Positions 32,762 through 43,973 of a DNA stretch of 64,000 nucleotides are shown in pieces. The DNA lies in NCBI GenBank assembly GCA_047974565.1, contig JBKECN010000057.1:1-64000 (forward strand), written 5' to 3'. Origin of the DNA: JBDIAG01 sp047974565. GTDB lineage: Bacteria > Actinomycetota > Actinomycetes > Actinomycetales > CAWJMD01. The translations under genes were made by a program, and so were the position numbers. Below the pieces are notes generated by a model. It was not told where the DNA came from. It saw nothing but the letters and a program-made list of their open reading frames with translations, and searched no databases. The first letter of the stretch is position 1; the number at the start of each line of letters is the position of its first letter.

Positions 32762-33604
32762 ATGCCATCCATCGCTCGCACCCGCAGTCGGCTTGCCGGC
32801 ACACTCGCCGCCGCGGTCACCGCCGTCGGTCTGCTCGGCGCACCCGCACACGCGGCCTCTGGCGAACTCACCAGCGACCAGCGCCTGTACGAAGGGCAAG
32901 AACTGGTCTCACCCAACGGCCAGCACCATCTCCTGGTGGGCGAGTATGTGATCGGTGGCGCCCTGCAGATCGTCGGCAACTCGTGCATCCCGACCTACCT
33001 GGTGGGCCCCGAGACCACCCCGCCCGACCTCGCCCTGGTCATGCAGTCGGACGGCAACCTGGTGCTCTACAACGGCTTCGGCCCGATGTGGAGCACCGGC
33101 ACCCAAGGCCACCCGGGTGCCTTCGCCAGGCTGCAGGACGACATGAACCTGGTCGTCTACTCCGCTGCCGGGCAGCCGTTGTGGTGGAGCGGATCGGTGT
33201 GCGACCAGGACTACAACTCCGACGCCGTCATCGGCGATCAGATGGAGACCGAGTTCGGCGTCGGCCATTTCATGCAAAGCGCCAATGGCAGATACCGGCT
33301 GATCGTGCAAGCCGACGGCAACCTCGTCCTGTACTCGCCCAGCAGGGCGATCTGGTGGACCGGAACCTCCGGTGGCGGCGCGCACCTGAACCATCAGACC
33401 GACAACAACGTCGTGCTGTACAACGCCTCCGGGCGGGCCCTGTGGAGTACCCGCACCGGATCCACGAACGCTTCCGACAACTGGTACCACCGCAGTGTTC
33501 TGGCGCTGCAGGACGACGGCAACCTGGTTCTCTACAAGGAGAGCGACACGACGGCGAGTGGTTACCGCGCGGTCTGGAGCTCGGGCACCGCCGGCCGGTC
33601 CTGA
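32762..33604 (+). CDS. Secreted tandem B-lectin (MMBL) protein 1
   Basis: 280-aa secreted protein. A Sec signal (RTRSRLAGTLAAAVTAVGLLG) is cleaved after APAHA, about residue 31. The rest is two bulb-type lectin folds with five copies of the mannose-binding motif QxDxNxVxY at 95-103, 125-133, 183-191, 212-220 and 250-258, each followed by a WS/WW turn. C75 and C147 are conserved in the second lectin and may pair. Tandem MMBL proteins include LlpA-type bacteriocins of Gram-negatives as well as adhesion and storage lectins. No enzyme domain or wall-anchor motif is present. The ribosome-binding site GGGGA precedes the ATG. It ends at a strong terminator. Confidence 0.9.
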   Translation: MPSIARTRSRLAGTLAAAVTAVGLLGAPAHAASGELTSDQRLYEGQELVSPNGQHHLLVGEYVIGGALQIVGNSCIPTYLVGPETTPPDLALVMQSDGNLVLYNGFGPMWSTGTQGHPGAFARLQDDMNLVVYSAAGQPLWWSGSVCDQDYNSDAVIGDQMETEFGVGHFMQSANGRYRLIVQADGNLVLYSPSRAIWWTGTSGGGAHLNHQTDNNVVLYNASGRALWSTRTGSTNASDNWYHRSVLALQDDGNLVLYKESDTTASGYRAVWSSGTAGRS

Positions 33605-33645
33605 GCGGCTGCGCCTGCGGGAACACGCCGTCGACCACGATTCAG

Positions 33646-33679
33646 CACGGCCCGGCACCCAGACAGGTGCCGGGCCGTG
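33646..33679 (+). terminator. Strong terminator after lectin gene 1
   Basis: Perfect 14-bp stem CACGGCCCGGCACC / GGTGCCGGGCCGTG with a 6-base loop, followed by TTAGTT. Rho-independent type. Its core matches the terminator after lectin gene 2. Confidence 0.85.
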
Positions 33680-33691
33680 TTAGTTATCCGG

Positions 33692-33880
33692 GTGTGGCTG
33701 TTCGTCATGATCGGGCGGGCGAATCCGGCGACCTGGATCCCCAGGGTGCCGGCAACCCTGCGGCCGGCGAGCACCGCGTAACTTCGGCGTGGTGGTGGGG
33801 TTGGCGATTCTCGTCCAGCTCGTAGCCAGTCTCGCCTCGCTACGAGGAGCCGTGTTGCGGGTGGTCGAGCGCCGATGCGA
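33692..33880 (+). pseudogene. Relic of a second small membrane-protein gene
   Basis: Reading from 33692 gives VMIGRANPATWIPRV, which aligns with LMVGAQRPATWVPQV of the intact 156-aa protein. After a stop, a second frame from about 33789 gives VVVGLAILVQLVASLASLRGAVLRVVER, aligning with SVAVSMAILVQLAVVFTALRSAVSRVRAR. The start and about 200 bp of the middle are missing and the frame is broken, so it is not functional. It sits before lectin gene 2 as the intact gene sits before lectin gene 1. Confidence 0.8.
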
Positions 33881-34279
33881 GGCGTCGATACACAGGGAGC
33901 GGAGTCCTGCACGCGTTCTCCACAAATGGTGCCGCTTGACTCGAATTCTTGTCATTCTGCTCGTGACTGGCACGCACCAGGGGAAGCGATACTGGGTGAA
34001 CCGCTTACCAGGTCATCATGATGGTTCGCCCATATCCATTGGACTGCAACACTTTGCGCTCTATGATACATGGGGGTAGTAACTTTTTGTCACAATGAAA
34101 AGTGACTTCCTAACACTCTTTCTGTTTCACCGAATATTCACATAGAATCTATTGCTGAACTTCGGCCAGCGCTGCCAATCTTGTTTTGTCGCGCTTCTCG
34201 AATAGACGTGACAAGCCATTGCACCTTCGCACAATAGGCCTGTGCGTCCACACAGGTCGACACACCCAAGGGGGAACCC

Positions 34280-35089
34280 ATGTCCACATCCGCAACCCGT
34301 CGATGGCTCGGCTGCACACTCGTGGCCGCTACCGCGGCCCTGGGCCTGGTCAGCGCGCCGGCCCAGGCAGCCGGCAACCGGCTATCCAGCGGCCAACAAC
34401 TCCTCCTCGGCCAGGAACTGGTGTCCAGCAACGGTCAGCACCATCTCAACCTCGGCAACGCCAACGACGAAATCCACCTCCAGATAAGCGGCGACTCGTG
34501 CTTGCCAAGCACTCTGTCGTACGGCGCCAACACCTCGGCGGATCTCCGCCTCGTCATGCAGACCGATGGCAACCTGGTGCTGTACTCCGACGACGGCGCG
34601 ATGTGGAACACCCAAACCCAAGGGCACCCCGGAGCGTTTGTCACGATGCAGGACGACATGAACCTCGTGGTGTACTCCGCCGACGGTCAGCCGCTGTGGG
34701 CTACCGGAAGCTTCTGCAGTCTCGACTACCAGTCCGAAGATGACACCAACGATCAGCGTACGACCGAATTCCGGGTCGGTCACTTCATGCAAAGCCCCAA
34801 CGGCCGCTACCGCCTCATCGTGCAGGCCGATGGCAATCTCGTGCTGTACTCACCGACCAAGGCCGTTTGGTGGACCGGCACATCGGGCAACCAGACGCAC
34901 CTCAACCACCAGGCAGACAACAACGTTGTGCTCTACGACGATCAGGGAAAGGCGCTGTGGAGCAGCGGAACCGCCTCCACGAACCCGGCCACCACATACC
35001 GGACCTACCTCTTCTTGGAGGACGACGGCCACCTTGCCCTCTACAGGGAGGCCACCTCAGGACCTCCCCGGTTGATCTGGAGGTCCTGA
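34280..35089 (+). CDS. Secreted tandem B-lectin (MMBL) protein 2
   Basis: 269-aa paralogue of the 280-aa lectin upstream. The Sec signal ends APAQA-A at about residue 30. QxDxNxVxY motifs are at 94-102, 124-132, 182-190 and 211-219. The fifth, at 247-255, reads EDDGHLALY and has lost the Gln, Asn and Val, so that sugar site is probably dead. C74 and C146 match the pair in lectin 1. The stretch VGHFMQS-NGRYRLIVQADGNLVLYSP is nearly identical between the two; the N-terminal parts differ more. AAGGGGG precedes the ATG. Base composition is less GC-rich than that of neighbouring housekeeping genes. Confidence 0.9.
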   Translation: MSTSATRRWLGCTLVAATAALGLVSAPAQAAGNRLSSGQQLLLGQELVSSNGQHHLNLGNANDEIHLQISGDSCLPSTLSYGANTSADLRLVMQTDGNLVLYSDDGAMWNTQTQGHPGAFVTMQDDMNLVVYSADGQPLWATGSFCSLDYQSEDDTNDQRTTEFRVGHFMQSPNGRYRLIVQADGNLVLYSPTKAVWWTGTSGNQTHLNHQADNNVVLYDDQGKALWSSGTASTNPATTYRTYLFLEDDGHLALYREATSGPPRLIWRS

Positions 35090-35138
35090 CAGGCCAGTCC
35101 TGAGCCTCAAGGCGTCCTCGAAGCTCCGTAAGCACGGC

Positions 35139-35171
35139 CAGGGCCCGGCACCATCTAGGTGCCGGGCCCTG
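35139..35171. terminator. Bidirectional terminator between lectin 2 and clpC
   Basis: Perfect 14-bp stem CAGGGCCCGGCACC / GGTGCCGGGCCCTG with a 5-base loop, lying between two convergent genes. The GGCCCGGCACC core repeats that of the lectin 1 terminator, which supports duplication of the whole unit. Confidence 0.85.
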
Positions 35172-35193
35172 TCGCCTACTGCCGGTTGGGCTT

Positions 35194-37692
<2,499 letters not shown>

Positions 37693-37990
37693 GTGTGGCT
37701 CTCCCTCGCAATGGTTGGCGAGTCCCCGGCGTCAGGTACAGATCGGGTGCAGACCCGCCAAGCGTAGCCCCGGCCCGCTCAGCCGGTACGGCGGACGGCG
37801 GCCCACGGGGCTTCATCGGGTAGAACTTCGTCACCCGAGCGCGTGTTCCGGTGTCGTGTTCGCTGCGGGCGTAGCCATCTCGGGGTCTCGGTCGGCCCGC
37901 CCAGCAGTCCGGCGGCCACGGCCCCGGTCCAGGGCCCCAGGGGCCGGCGGACCGGCGGACCGCGTCGGGACCCCTCAGTAGGCTGCCCTG

Positions 37991-38803
37991 GTGGCGGCTG
38001 CACACCCCCTGGACGACGATGCCACCGCGATCCGCGCGGCCGGTGGCTGGCTCAACGTCTTCGGCCCGGGTGAGGTGGAGGTGCTGACCACGGGGTCGGC
38101 GCCGGCCTGGCACCGGGCCGACGACCTCATCGCCGACCTGTCCGGCTGGCAGCGGACGATCGAGGCCGACCTGCGGCGCCGGTACCCCGGCTCACCACCC
38201 CACCCGAGCGTGGCCCCGACCTACCTCATGGGGTTCTACCTCGACGCCGTGGCTCGAACCGGCGCCCTGTGGCTGGGACTGCGCGCCCGGGTACCGGAGC
38301 TGAGTGTCGCGGGGCTGTGGCTGGAACTGGCTCCTGGCGGTTGGCCGAACTCCACCGGTGTGGCGGCTCACCCCTTCGCCTGCCTGCCCGACGATCCCGC
38401 GGCCACCCACCCGCAGGCCCGGGTGGTGGCGGACCGACCCACCTTGCTGGGCGAGTACCGTCGAGCGGTGGCCCGGTGCGTCGAGCCGTTCCAGGCTGCT
38501 TTCGCTCCAGGGGTCAAGATCGGCAGCCGGCAACGCCGGGGGATGCTCGCGGACGTGGTCGAGACGGCGGTCTGGCAGGCCGGTGACCTGCGCGGCACGC
38601 CCTCGGCCCGACTCGTCGCGGCCGAGGAGGCCGAGGCCCTGGTCGGGCCCAACCCGAGCCGGCGTCGCTCGTGCTGTTTCGCCTACCGGCTCGAACCGGC
38701 CTTGCTGTGCACCCGCTGCCCGCGCCGGGCCCGGCCGATGGTGAGCGCCACCGCTGCGGCGGCCAGGCAGAGCGCCCCGGCGAACAGCCAGGCGAACCGG
38801 TAG
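37991..38803 (+). CDS. FhuF-like (2Fe-2S) ferric reductase family protein
   Basis: 270-aa protein with the C-terminal FhuF iron-sulphur signature RSCCFAYRLEPALLCTRCPRR (C-C-x10-C-x2-C). FhuF-type proteins reduce ferric siderophores in the cytoplasm. The N-terminal part (VAPTYLMGFYLDAVARTGALWLGLRARVPEL) fits the family loosely. GTG start. The last 121 bp overlap the convergent MFS gene and include the final two cluster cysteines. No siderophore gene lies nearby, apart from the general exporters. Confidence 0.82.
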   Translation: MAAAHPLDDDATAIRAAGGWLNVFGPGEVEVLTTGSAPAWHRADDLIADLSGWQRTIEADLRRRYPGSPPHPSVAPTYLMGFYLDAVARTGALWLGLRARVPELSVAGLWLELAPGGWPNSTGVAAHPFACLPDDPAATHPQARVVADRPTLLGEYRRAVARCVEPFQAAFAPGVKIGSRQRRGMLADVVETAVWQAGDLRGTPSARLVAAEEAEALVGPNPSRRRSCCFAYRLEPALLCTRCPRRARPMVSATAAAARQSAPANSQANR

Positions 38804-40023
38804 TCGCCCTGGCTGGTGCGGATCCAGCCGGCGAAGATCGCGGCTATCCCGGCGCCGATCATGTGGGAGGCGAAGACCCAGCCGAAGACGATGCCTGAGC
38901 GTTCCAGGCCGAAGTGTTCGCGGCACAGGGCCACCGTGGGTGGCACGGTGGCCACCCAGTCCAGGCCGTAGAAGACGATGAACAGCCACAGGCTGGGATG
39001 CACCGCCGGGGCGAGCAGTGCCGGGGCGGCAAGCAGCGACAGCCCTCGCAGGGCGTAGTACACCGCGAGCAGCACCCGCGGATCGAAGCGGTCGGTGAGC
39101 CACCCCGAGGCGATGGTTCCGACGATGTCGAAGACCCCGACCACCGCGAGCAGGCCGGCGGCCACCGTGGTGGGCATGCCGTGGTCGTGGGCGGCCGGGA
39201 CGAAGTGGGTCTGCACCAGGCCGTTGGTGGACCAGCCGCAGACGAAGAAGGTGATCGCCAGAGCCCAGAAGGTCCAGTGGTGTCCGGCGTCGCGCAGCAC
39301 GCGCAGCGCGAGCCTGGCCGGCCCGGGCGAGCCGGCCTCGTGCGGCGCGGCGATCACCGGAGCGGCAGGCACATCGGTGGTCAGGCCCGCGGGTTGGGCG
39401 CCATACGGGGCAAGGCCCACGTCGGCCGGTGAGTCGGTGAGCAACCAGAGCACCAGCGGTACCATCACGTAGGCCAGCACGGCCACGATGCCGGCGGCCC
39501 AGCGCCAGCCGACGTTCTCGGCGGTGGCCGCGATGAGCGGGAGGAAGACCAGCTGACCGGCGGCATTGGCGGCCGAGAAGATGCCGGTGACCAGTCCTCG
39601 CCGCACCTCGAACCACCGGTTGGCGACGATCGCGCCGAAGACCAAGGCCATCGCACCGGTGCCGATGCCCACGCAGAACCCCCACAGCACCCACAGCTGC
39701 CAGGCGCTGGTCATCACGGTGGTCAGCAAGGAGCCGCTGCCGACCACGAGCAGGGCCAACGCCACCACGCGCCGCACGCCGAACCGCTCCATCAGGGCCG
39801 CCGCGAAGGGCGCGGTGATCCCGTAGAGCACCAGGTTGAGGCTGACCGCACCCGAGGTCGTCGCCCGGCTCCAGCCGAACTCACGCTCGATCGGCTCCAT
39901 CAGGACGCCGGTGGAGGATCGAAAGGCGGAGGCTGCCACTAGTGCGCCGAGGGTGACGGCCGCCACGATCCAGGCACGGTGGAAGCGCGGTTGGCGCGGA
40001 TGCGCCGAGACGCCTGCGCTCAC
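38683..40023 (-). CDS. MFS transporter
   Basis: 446-aa major facilitator with twelve helices. Seen: FRSSTGVLMEPIEREFGWSRATTSGAVSLNLVLYGITAPFAAALMERFGVRRVV (motif A region), GMALVFGAIVANRWFEVRRGLVTGIFSAANAAGQLVFLPL, and a central loop of about 35 residues. It resembles the oxalate/formate-antiporter (monocarboxylate) branch. The start overlaps the stop of the ABC exporter gene by four bases. Its 3' end overlaps the FhuF-like gene on the other strand. The substrate is unknown. Confidence 0.9.
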   Translation of the reverse strand: MSAGVSAHPRQPRFHRAWIVAAVTLGALVAASAFRSSTGVLMEPIEREFGWSRATTSGAVSLNLVLYGITAPFAAALMERFGVRRVVALALLVVGSGSLLTTVMTSAWQLWVLWGFCVGIGTGAMALVFGAIVANRWFEVRRGLVTGIFSAANAAGQLVFLPLIAATAENVGWRWAAGIVAVLAYVMVPLVLWLLTDSPADVGLAPYGAQPAGLTTDVPAAPVIAAPHEAGSPGPARLALRVLRDAGHHWTFWALAITFFVCGWSTNGLVQTHFVPAAHDHGMPTTVAAGLLAVVGVFDIVGTIASGWLTDRFDPRVLLAVYYALRGLSLLAAPALLAPAVHPSLWLFIVFYGLDWVATVPPTVALCREHFGLERSGIVFGWVFASHMIGAGIAAIFAGWIRTSQGDYRFAWLFAGALCLAAAAVALTIGRARRGQRVHSKAGSSR

Positions 40024-42002
40024 GTCTCGTTGCCGGCGAACTGGGCCCGGTAGAGCTCGGCGTAGGCACCGTCCAGGGCAAGCAACTCGTCGTGGTCGCC
40101 CTGCTCCACGATGGCGCCGTCACGCATCACCAGGATGACGTCCGCGTCGCGGATCGTGGAGAGCCGGTGGGCGATGACGAAGCTGGTACGCCCGGACCGC
40201 AGCGCATTCATCGCGTGCTGCACCAGCCGCTCGGTGCGGGTGTCCACCGAGGAGGTGGCCTCGTCCAGGATGAGCAGCGCCGGCCGGGCCAGGAAGGCCC
40301 GGGCGATGGTGAGCAACTGCTTCTCGCCGGCCGAGATGTTGCCGCCCTCCTCGTCGATGACGGTCTCGTAGCCGTCCGGCAACGAGTGAACGAAACGGTC
40401 GACATACGTGGCCTCGGCCGCCGCGACGACTTCCTCGCGGGTGGCGCCGGGGCGCCCGTAGGCGATGTTGTCGGCGATCGTGCCGTGGAACAGCCAGGTG
40501 TCTTGCAGCACCATGCCGATCCGGCTGCGCAACTGGTGCCGGGACATCGTCGTGATGTCGACTCCATCAAGGGTGATCCGGCCACCGTCGAGTTCGTAGA
40601 AACGCATGATCAGGTTGACCAGGGTGGTCTTGCCGGCACCGGTGGGGCCCACGATCGCCACCGTCTGGCCGGGTTCGACCCGCAGGTCGAGGCCGTGGAT
40701 GAGCGGACGGTCCGGCAGATAGCTGAACGAGACATCCTCGAAGCAGACCGTGCCCGCCTCCTGGGCCGCGCTCGGCAGGGCGGTGGCGGACACCTCGGGC
40801 ACCTGCTCGTCCTCGTCGAGCACCTCGAAGATGCGCTCGGCCGAGGCCACTCCCGATTGGACGAGGTTCGCCATCGACGCCACCTGGGTCAGTGGCTGGG
40901 TGAACTGGCGGGAGTACTGGATGAACGCGGTGACATCCCCCAGCGTCATGGAACCCGAGGCGACCCGCAGGCCTCCGACCACCGCGATCGCCACGTAGTT
41001 GAGGTTCCCGACGAACATCATCGTGGGCATGATCAGTCCGGAGATGAACTGCGCTCCGAAGGAGGCGGCGAAGAGTTCGTCGTTCTTGGCGGCGAAGGTC
41101 TCGCGCGACTCGCGCTGCTTGCCGAAGACCTTGACCAGCGAGTGACCGGTGAAGGACTCCTCGACGATCGAGTTGAGTTCGCCGGTGGAGCGCCACTGGG
41201 CGATGAACTTGCCCTGCGAGCGCTTGCCGATGAAGGCGGTGACCGCCATGGACACCGGGATGGTCACCAGTGCGATCAGCGCGAGCAGCCAGGAGACGTA
41301 GAACATCATCGCCAGCATCGCGATCACCGTGAGCAGGGACGTGACCAGCTGACCGAGGGTCTGCTGCAGCGACTGGGCCAGGTTGTCGATGTCATTGGTG
41401 ACCCGGCTGAGCAGTTCGCCTCGCGGTTGGGAGTCGAAATAGGGCAGTGGCAACCGGTGGATCTTGGCCTCGACCTGGGACCGCAGCCGGTGCACTGCGG
41501 CCTGCACGATGCCGGCGAGAAGCCAGTTCTGAGCGAAGGACAGGAGCGAGGCCACCGCGTACAGCACCATCGCCAGGGTGAGGGTCTGCCCCACCGCGGC
41601 CATGCCGATGCCCTGGCCGGGCACCAGGTGCGTCATCCCGGCGACCATGTCTGCCAGGTCGCCCTGACCGGCGGCGCGCAGACCGTCCACGGCCTGCTGC
41701 TGGGTGATGCCGGCCGGCAACTGTCGCCCGACCAGCCCGGCGAAGATCTGGTTCATGGCGGTGCCGATGATCTTCGGCCCGATCGCGGTCAGTACCACCG
41801 AAACGAAGGCGAAGAGCACAGCGAGCCCCACCAGCCAGCGTTGCGGGCCGAGTTGTCGCAGCACCCGCCTCGCGGTACCGGTGAAGTCTCGCGATTTCTC
41901 GGCCGGGGCGCCCATCCCGGCACCCGGGCCGTGCCGTTGGACCTGTGGCCCGCGCCGTTGTTGGGCGGCTTTTTCCTCCTCGGAGAGGATTCGCTCACTC
42001 AC
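40020..42002 (-). CDS. ABC exporter subunit, consensus ATPase site
   Basis: 660-aa half-transporter with six helices followed by a nucleotide-binding domain. The start is GTG at 42002 (VSERILSEEEK), overlapping the partner stop as GTGA. Walker A GPTGAGKTT, signature NISAGEKQLLTIARA (atypical SAGE), Walker B with catalytic Glu LLILDEATSSVDTRTE, and H-loop VIAHRLST are all present. With the upstream gene it forms a heterodimeric type IV exporter like TmrAB, TM287/288 or Rv1272c/Rv1273c. Substrate unknown: drugs or lipids are likely from the family. Confidence 0.94.
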   Translation of the reverse strand: MSERILSEEEKAAQQRRGPQVQRHGPGAGMGAPAEKSRDFTGTARRVLRQLGPQRWLVGLAVLFAFVSVVLTAIGPKIIGTAMNQIFAGLVGRQLPAGITQQQAVDGLRAAGQGDLADMVAGMTHLVPGQGIGMAAVGQTLTLAMVLYAVASLLSFAQNWLLAGIVQAAVHRLRSQVEAKIHRLPLPYFDSQPRGELLSRVTNDIDNLAQSLQQTLGQLVTSLLTVIAMLAMMFYVSWLLALIALVTIPVSMAVTAFIGKRSQGKFIAQWRSTGELNSIVEESFTGHSLVKVFGKQRESRETFAAKNDELFAASFGAQFISGLIMPTMMFVGNLNYVAIAVVGGLRVASGSMTLGDVTAFIQYSRQFTQPLTQVASMANLVQSGVASAERIFEVLDEDEQVPEVSATALPSAAQEAGTVCFEDVSFSYLPDRPLIHGLDLRVEPGQTVAIVGPTGAGKTTLVNLIMRFYELDGGRITLDGVDITTMSRHQLRSRIGMVLQDTWLFHGTIADNIAYGRPGATREEVVAAAEATYVDRFVHSLPDGYETVIDEEGGNISAGEKQLLTIARAFLARPALLILDEATSSVDTRTERLVQHAMNALRSGRTSFVIAHRLSTIRDADVILVMRDGAIVEQGDHDELLALDGAYAELYRAQFAGNET

Positions 42003-43729
42003 GCCGGCACCCCCTGCTGAGACTCGACGATCTCGCGGTAGGTCTGGCAACCGGCCAGCAACTCGTCGTGCGTGCCGTTGCCGACGACCAGACCGTCCTC
42101 CAGCACGATGATCCGGTCGGCGGCGACGATCGTGGACACCCGCTGGGCGACGATGATCACGCACGCGTCGCCGGTGACCGGGCGCAAGGCGGCTCGTAGC
42201 CTGGCGTCGGTGGCCAGGTCGAGTGCGGAGAACGAGTCGTCGAAGAGGTAGATGGCGGGGCGGCGCACCACAGCCCGGGCCATCGCCAGGCGCTGGCGCT
42301 GGCCCCCGGACACGTTGGTGCCCCCCTGGGAGATGGGCGCCTGCAGGCCTCCGGGCATCTCGGCGACGAAGTCGGCCGCCTGCGCGATGCGCAGCGCGTC
42401 CCACAGTTGGTCGTCGGTGGCGTCGCCGCGCCCATAGCGCAGGTTCGAGGCGACCGTGCCGCTGAACAGGAAGGGCCGTTGGGGAACCAGGCCGAGGGCC
42501 GCCCAGAGGGCGTCCGGTTCGGCGTCGCGTACGTCCACGCCGCCCACCCGCACGGCGCCGCCGGTGACGTCGTACAGGCGCGGGATGAGGCTGAGGACGG
42601 TGGTCTTGCCCGCGCCGGTGGAGCCGATGATGGCGGTGGTGGCGCCGGCATCGGCGGTGAAGCTCAGGTGTTGCAGCACCGGGACCTGCGCGCCCGGGTA
42701 GCAGAAGGTGACGTCGTCGAACTCCACCGACAGGGGCCCGGTGGGCAGCCCGACCGGGGTGGGGCTGGCGACGATGGTGGGCTCGCTGGCCAGTACCTCA
42801 CCGATCCGGCCGGCCGAGACGGCTGCCCGCGGGATCATCATCGACATGAAGGTGGCCATCATCACCGACATGAGGATCTGCATGAGGTAGGCCATGAAGG
42901 CGGTGAGGGCGCCGACCTGCATCTGCCCCGACTCCACCCGGTGGGCGCCGAACCAGACCACCGCGACGGTCGAGCCGTTGAAGATGAGCATGATGACCGG
43001 GAAGGCGAAGGCCATCAGCCGCCCGACCCGCAAGGCCGTGGCGGCGTAGTCGTCGTTGGCTGCGCCGAACCGCTCCTGCTCCAGAGGTTCGCGGACGAAG
43101 GCGCGCACCACCCGGATGCCGGTGATCTGCTCGCGCAGGATGCGGTTCACCAGGTCGACCAGGGTCTGCATGCGCCGGAACTGCGGGATCATCTGGGAGA
43201 TGATCAGCCCGACGGTGACCGCCAGGAGCGGCACCGAGACGGCCAGCAGCCAGGCCAGGCCCGAATCCTCGCGCAGGGCCATGACGATGCCGCCGATCAT
43301 CATGATCGGTGCGGTGATCATCATCGTCAGGGCCATGTTGACCACGGTCTGGACCTGGGTGACGTCGTTGGTGGTGCGGGAGATCAAGGTCGGGGCGCCG
43401 AAGGCGGCGAACTCCTGGGCCGAGAAGTCACCGACTCGGGCGAACAGGGCCGAGCGCACGTCGCGTCCCATCGCGGCGGCCGAGCGGGAGCCGAGGTAGA
43501 CCGCCGCGTAGGTGGTGACGGCCTGCAGCGCCGAGACGACGAGCATCAACGCCCCGACCCGCAGGATGTAGCCGGTGTCGGCCTTGGCCACCCCCTCGTC
43601 GATGATGAGCGCGTTGAGGCTGGGCAGGAAGAGCGCGGCGATCACCGACACCAGTTGCAGCACTGCCAACCACCACAACCACGGGCGGTAGGGGCGCAGA
43701 AAGGTGGAGGCCAGATTGAGCAGGGGCAC
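41999..43729 (-). CDS. ABC exporter subunit, degenerate ATPase site
   Basis: 576-aa half-transporter. Six helices precede an ATPase domain with Walker A GSTGAGKTT and a consensus signature NVSGGQRQRLAMARA. Walker B reads IYLFDDSFSALDLATDARL, with Asp for the catalytic Glu, and the H-loop His is replaced (IVAQRVSTI). One of the two ATP sites of the heterodimer is thus degenerate, as in TM287/288. It is the first gene of the exporter pair, divergent from nadC. Confidence 0.94.
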   Translation of the reverse strand: MPLLNLASTFLRPYRPWLWWLAVLQLVSVIAALFLPSLNALIIDEGVAKADTGYILRVGALMLVVSALQAVTTYAAVYLGSRSAAAMGRDVRSALFARVGDFSAQEFAAFGAPTLISRTTNDVTQVQTVVNMALTMMITAPIMMIGGIVMALREDSGLAWLLAVSVPLLAVTVGLIISQMIPQFRRMQTLVDLVNRILREQITGIRVVRAFVREPLEQERFGAANDDYAATALRVGRLMAFAFPVIMLIFNGSTVAVVWFGAHRVESGQMQVGALTAFMAYLMQILMSVMMATFMSMMIPRAAVSAGRIGEVLASEPTIVASPTPVGLPTGPLSVEFDDVTFCYPGAQVPVLQHLSFTADAGATTAIIGSTGAGKTTVLSLIPRLYDVTGGAVRVGGVDVRDAEPDALWAALGLVPQRPFLFSGTVASNLRYGRGDATDDQLWDALRIAQAADFVAEMPGGLQAPISQGGTNVSGGQRQRLAMARAVVRRPAIYLFDDSFSALDLATDARLRAALRPVTGDACVIIVAQRVSTIVAADRIIVLEDGLVVGNGTHDELLAGCQTYREIVESQQGVPA

Positions 43730-43794
43730 GCGTCATACTCTCTCACCGACCGCCGACAGTGGCGCACGACTTCCGGCGCCACCCGGCCGTCGGG

Positions 43795-43824
43795 CCCTCG
43801 GGAACAGAACCCTCGGGAACAGAA
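43795..43824. repeat. Perfect 15-bp direct tandem repeat
   Basis: CCCTCGGGAACAGAA occurs twice head to tail in the 244-bp region between the divergent ABC exporter and nadC genes. It could be a paired regulator site or simple slippage. Confidence 0.7.
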
Positions 43825-43973
43825 GGGGACCGGGCCCGGGATGGGAACGGCCGGAATGAGCGGCCCCCTGCCGACCGGGTGACGCTGGGATGGGACGGAC
43901 ATGACGTCACAACCCGGGCCACAACACCCGCATCGGCACACGGCATGACGCACCGTACGGCACACTTGCCCTC

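Larger units (their letters stand above)
33605..34279. other. Intergenic region between the two lectin genes
   Basis: 675 bp that hold, in order: the terminator at 33646-33679, a membrane-protein relic at 33692-33880, and then about 400 bp of DNA clearly richer in AT than the rest of the window (densest near 34060-34150). The last part probably carries the promoter of lectin gene 2; AAGGGGGAACCC is its ribosome-binding region. Confidence 0.7.

Noticed and set aside
32762..35089. Calling the lectins LlpA-type bacteriocins outright
   Set aside because: The tandem MMBL fold fits, but no killing domain, target or immunity evidence is visible, and actinobacterial B-lectins have many possible roles.
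40092..42020. Long plus-strand frames opposite the ABC exporter, clpC and other genes
   Set aside because: They are antisense shadows in GC-rich DNA and have no protein-family character.
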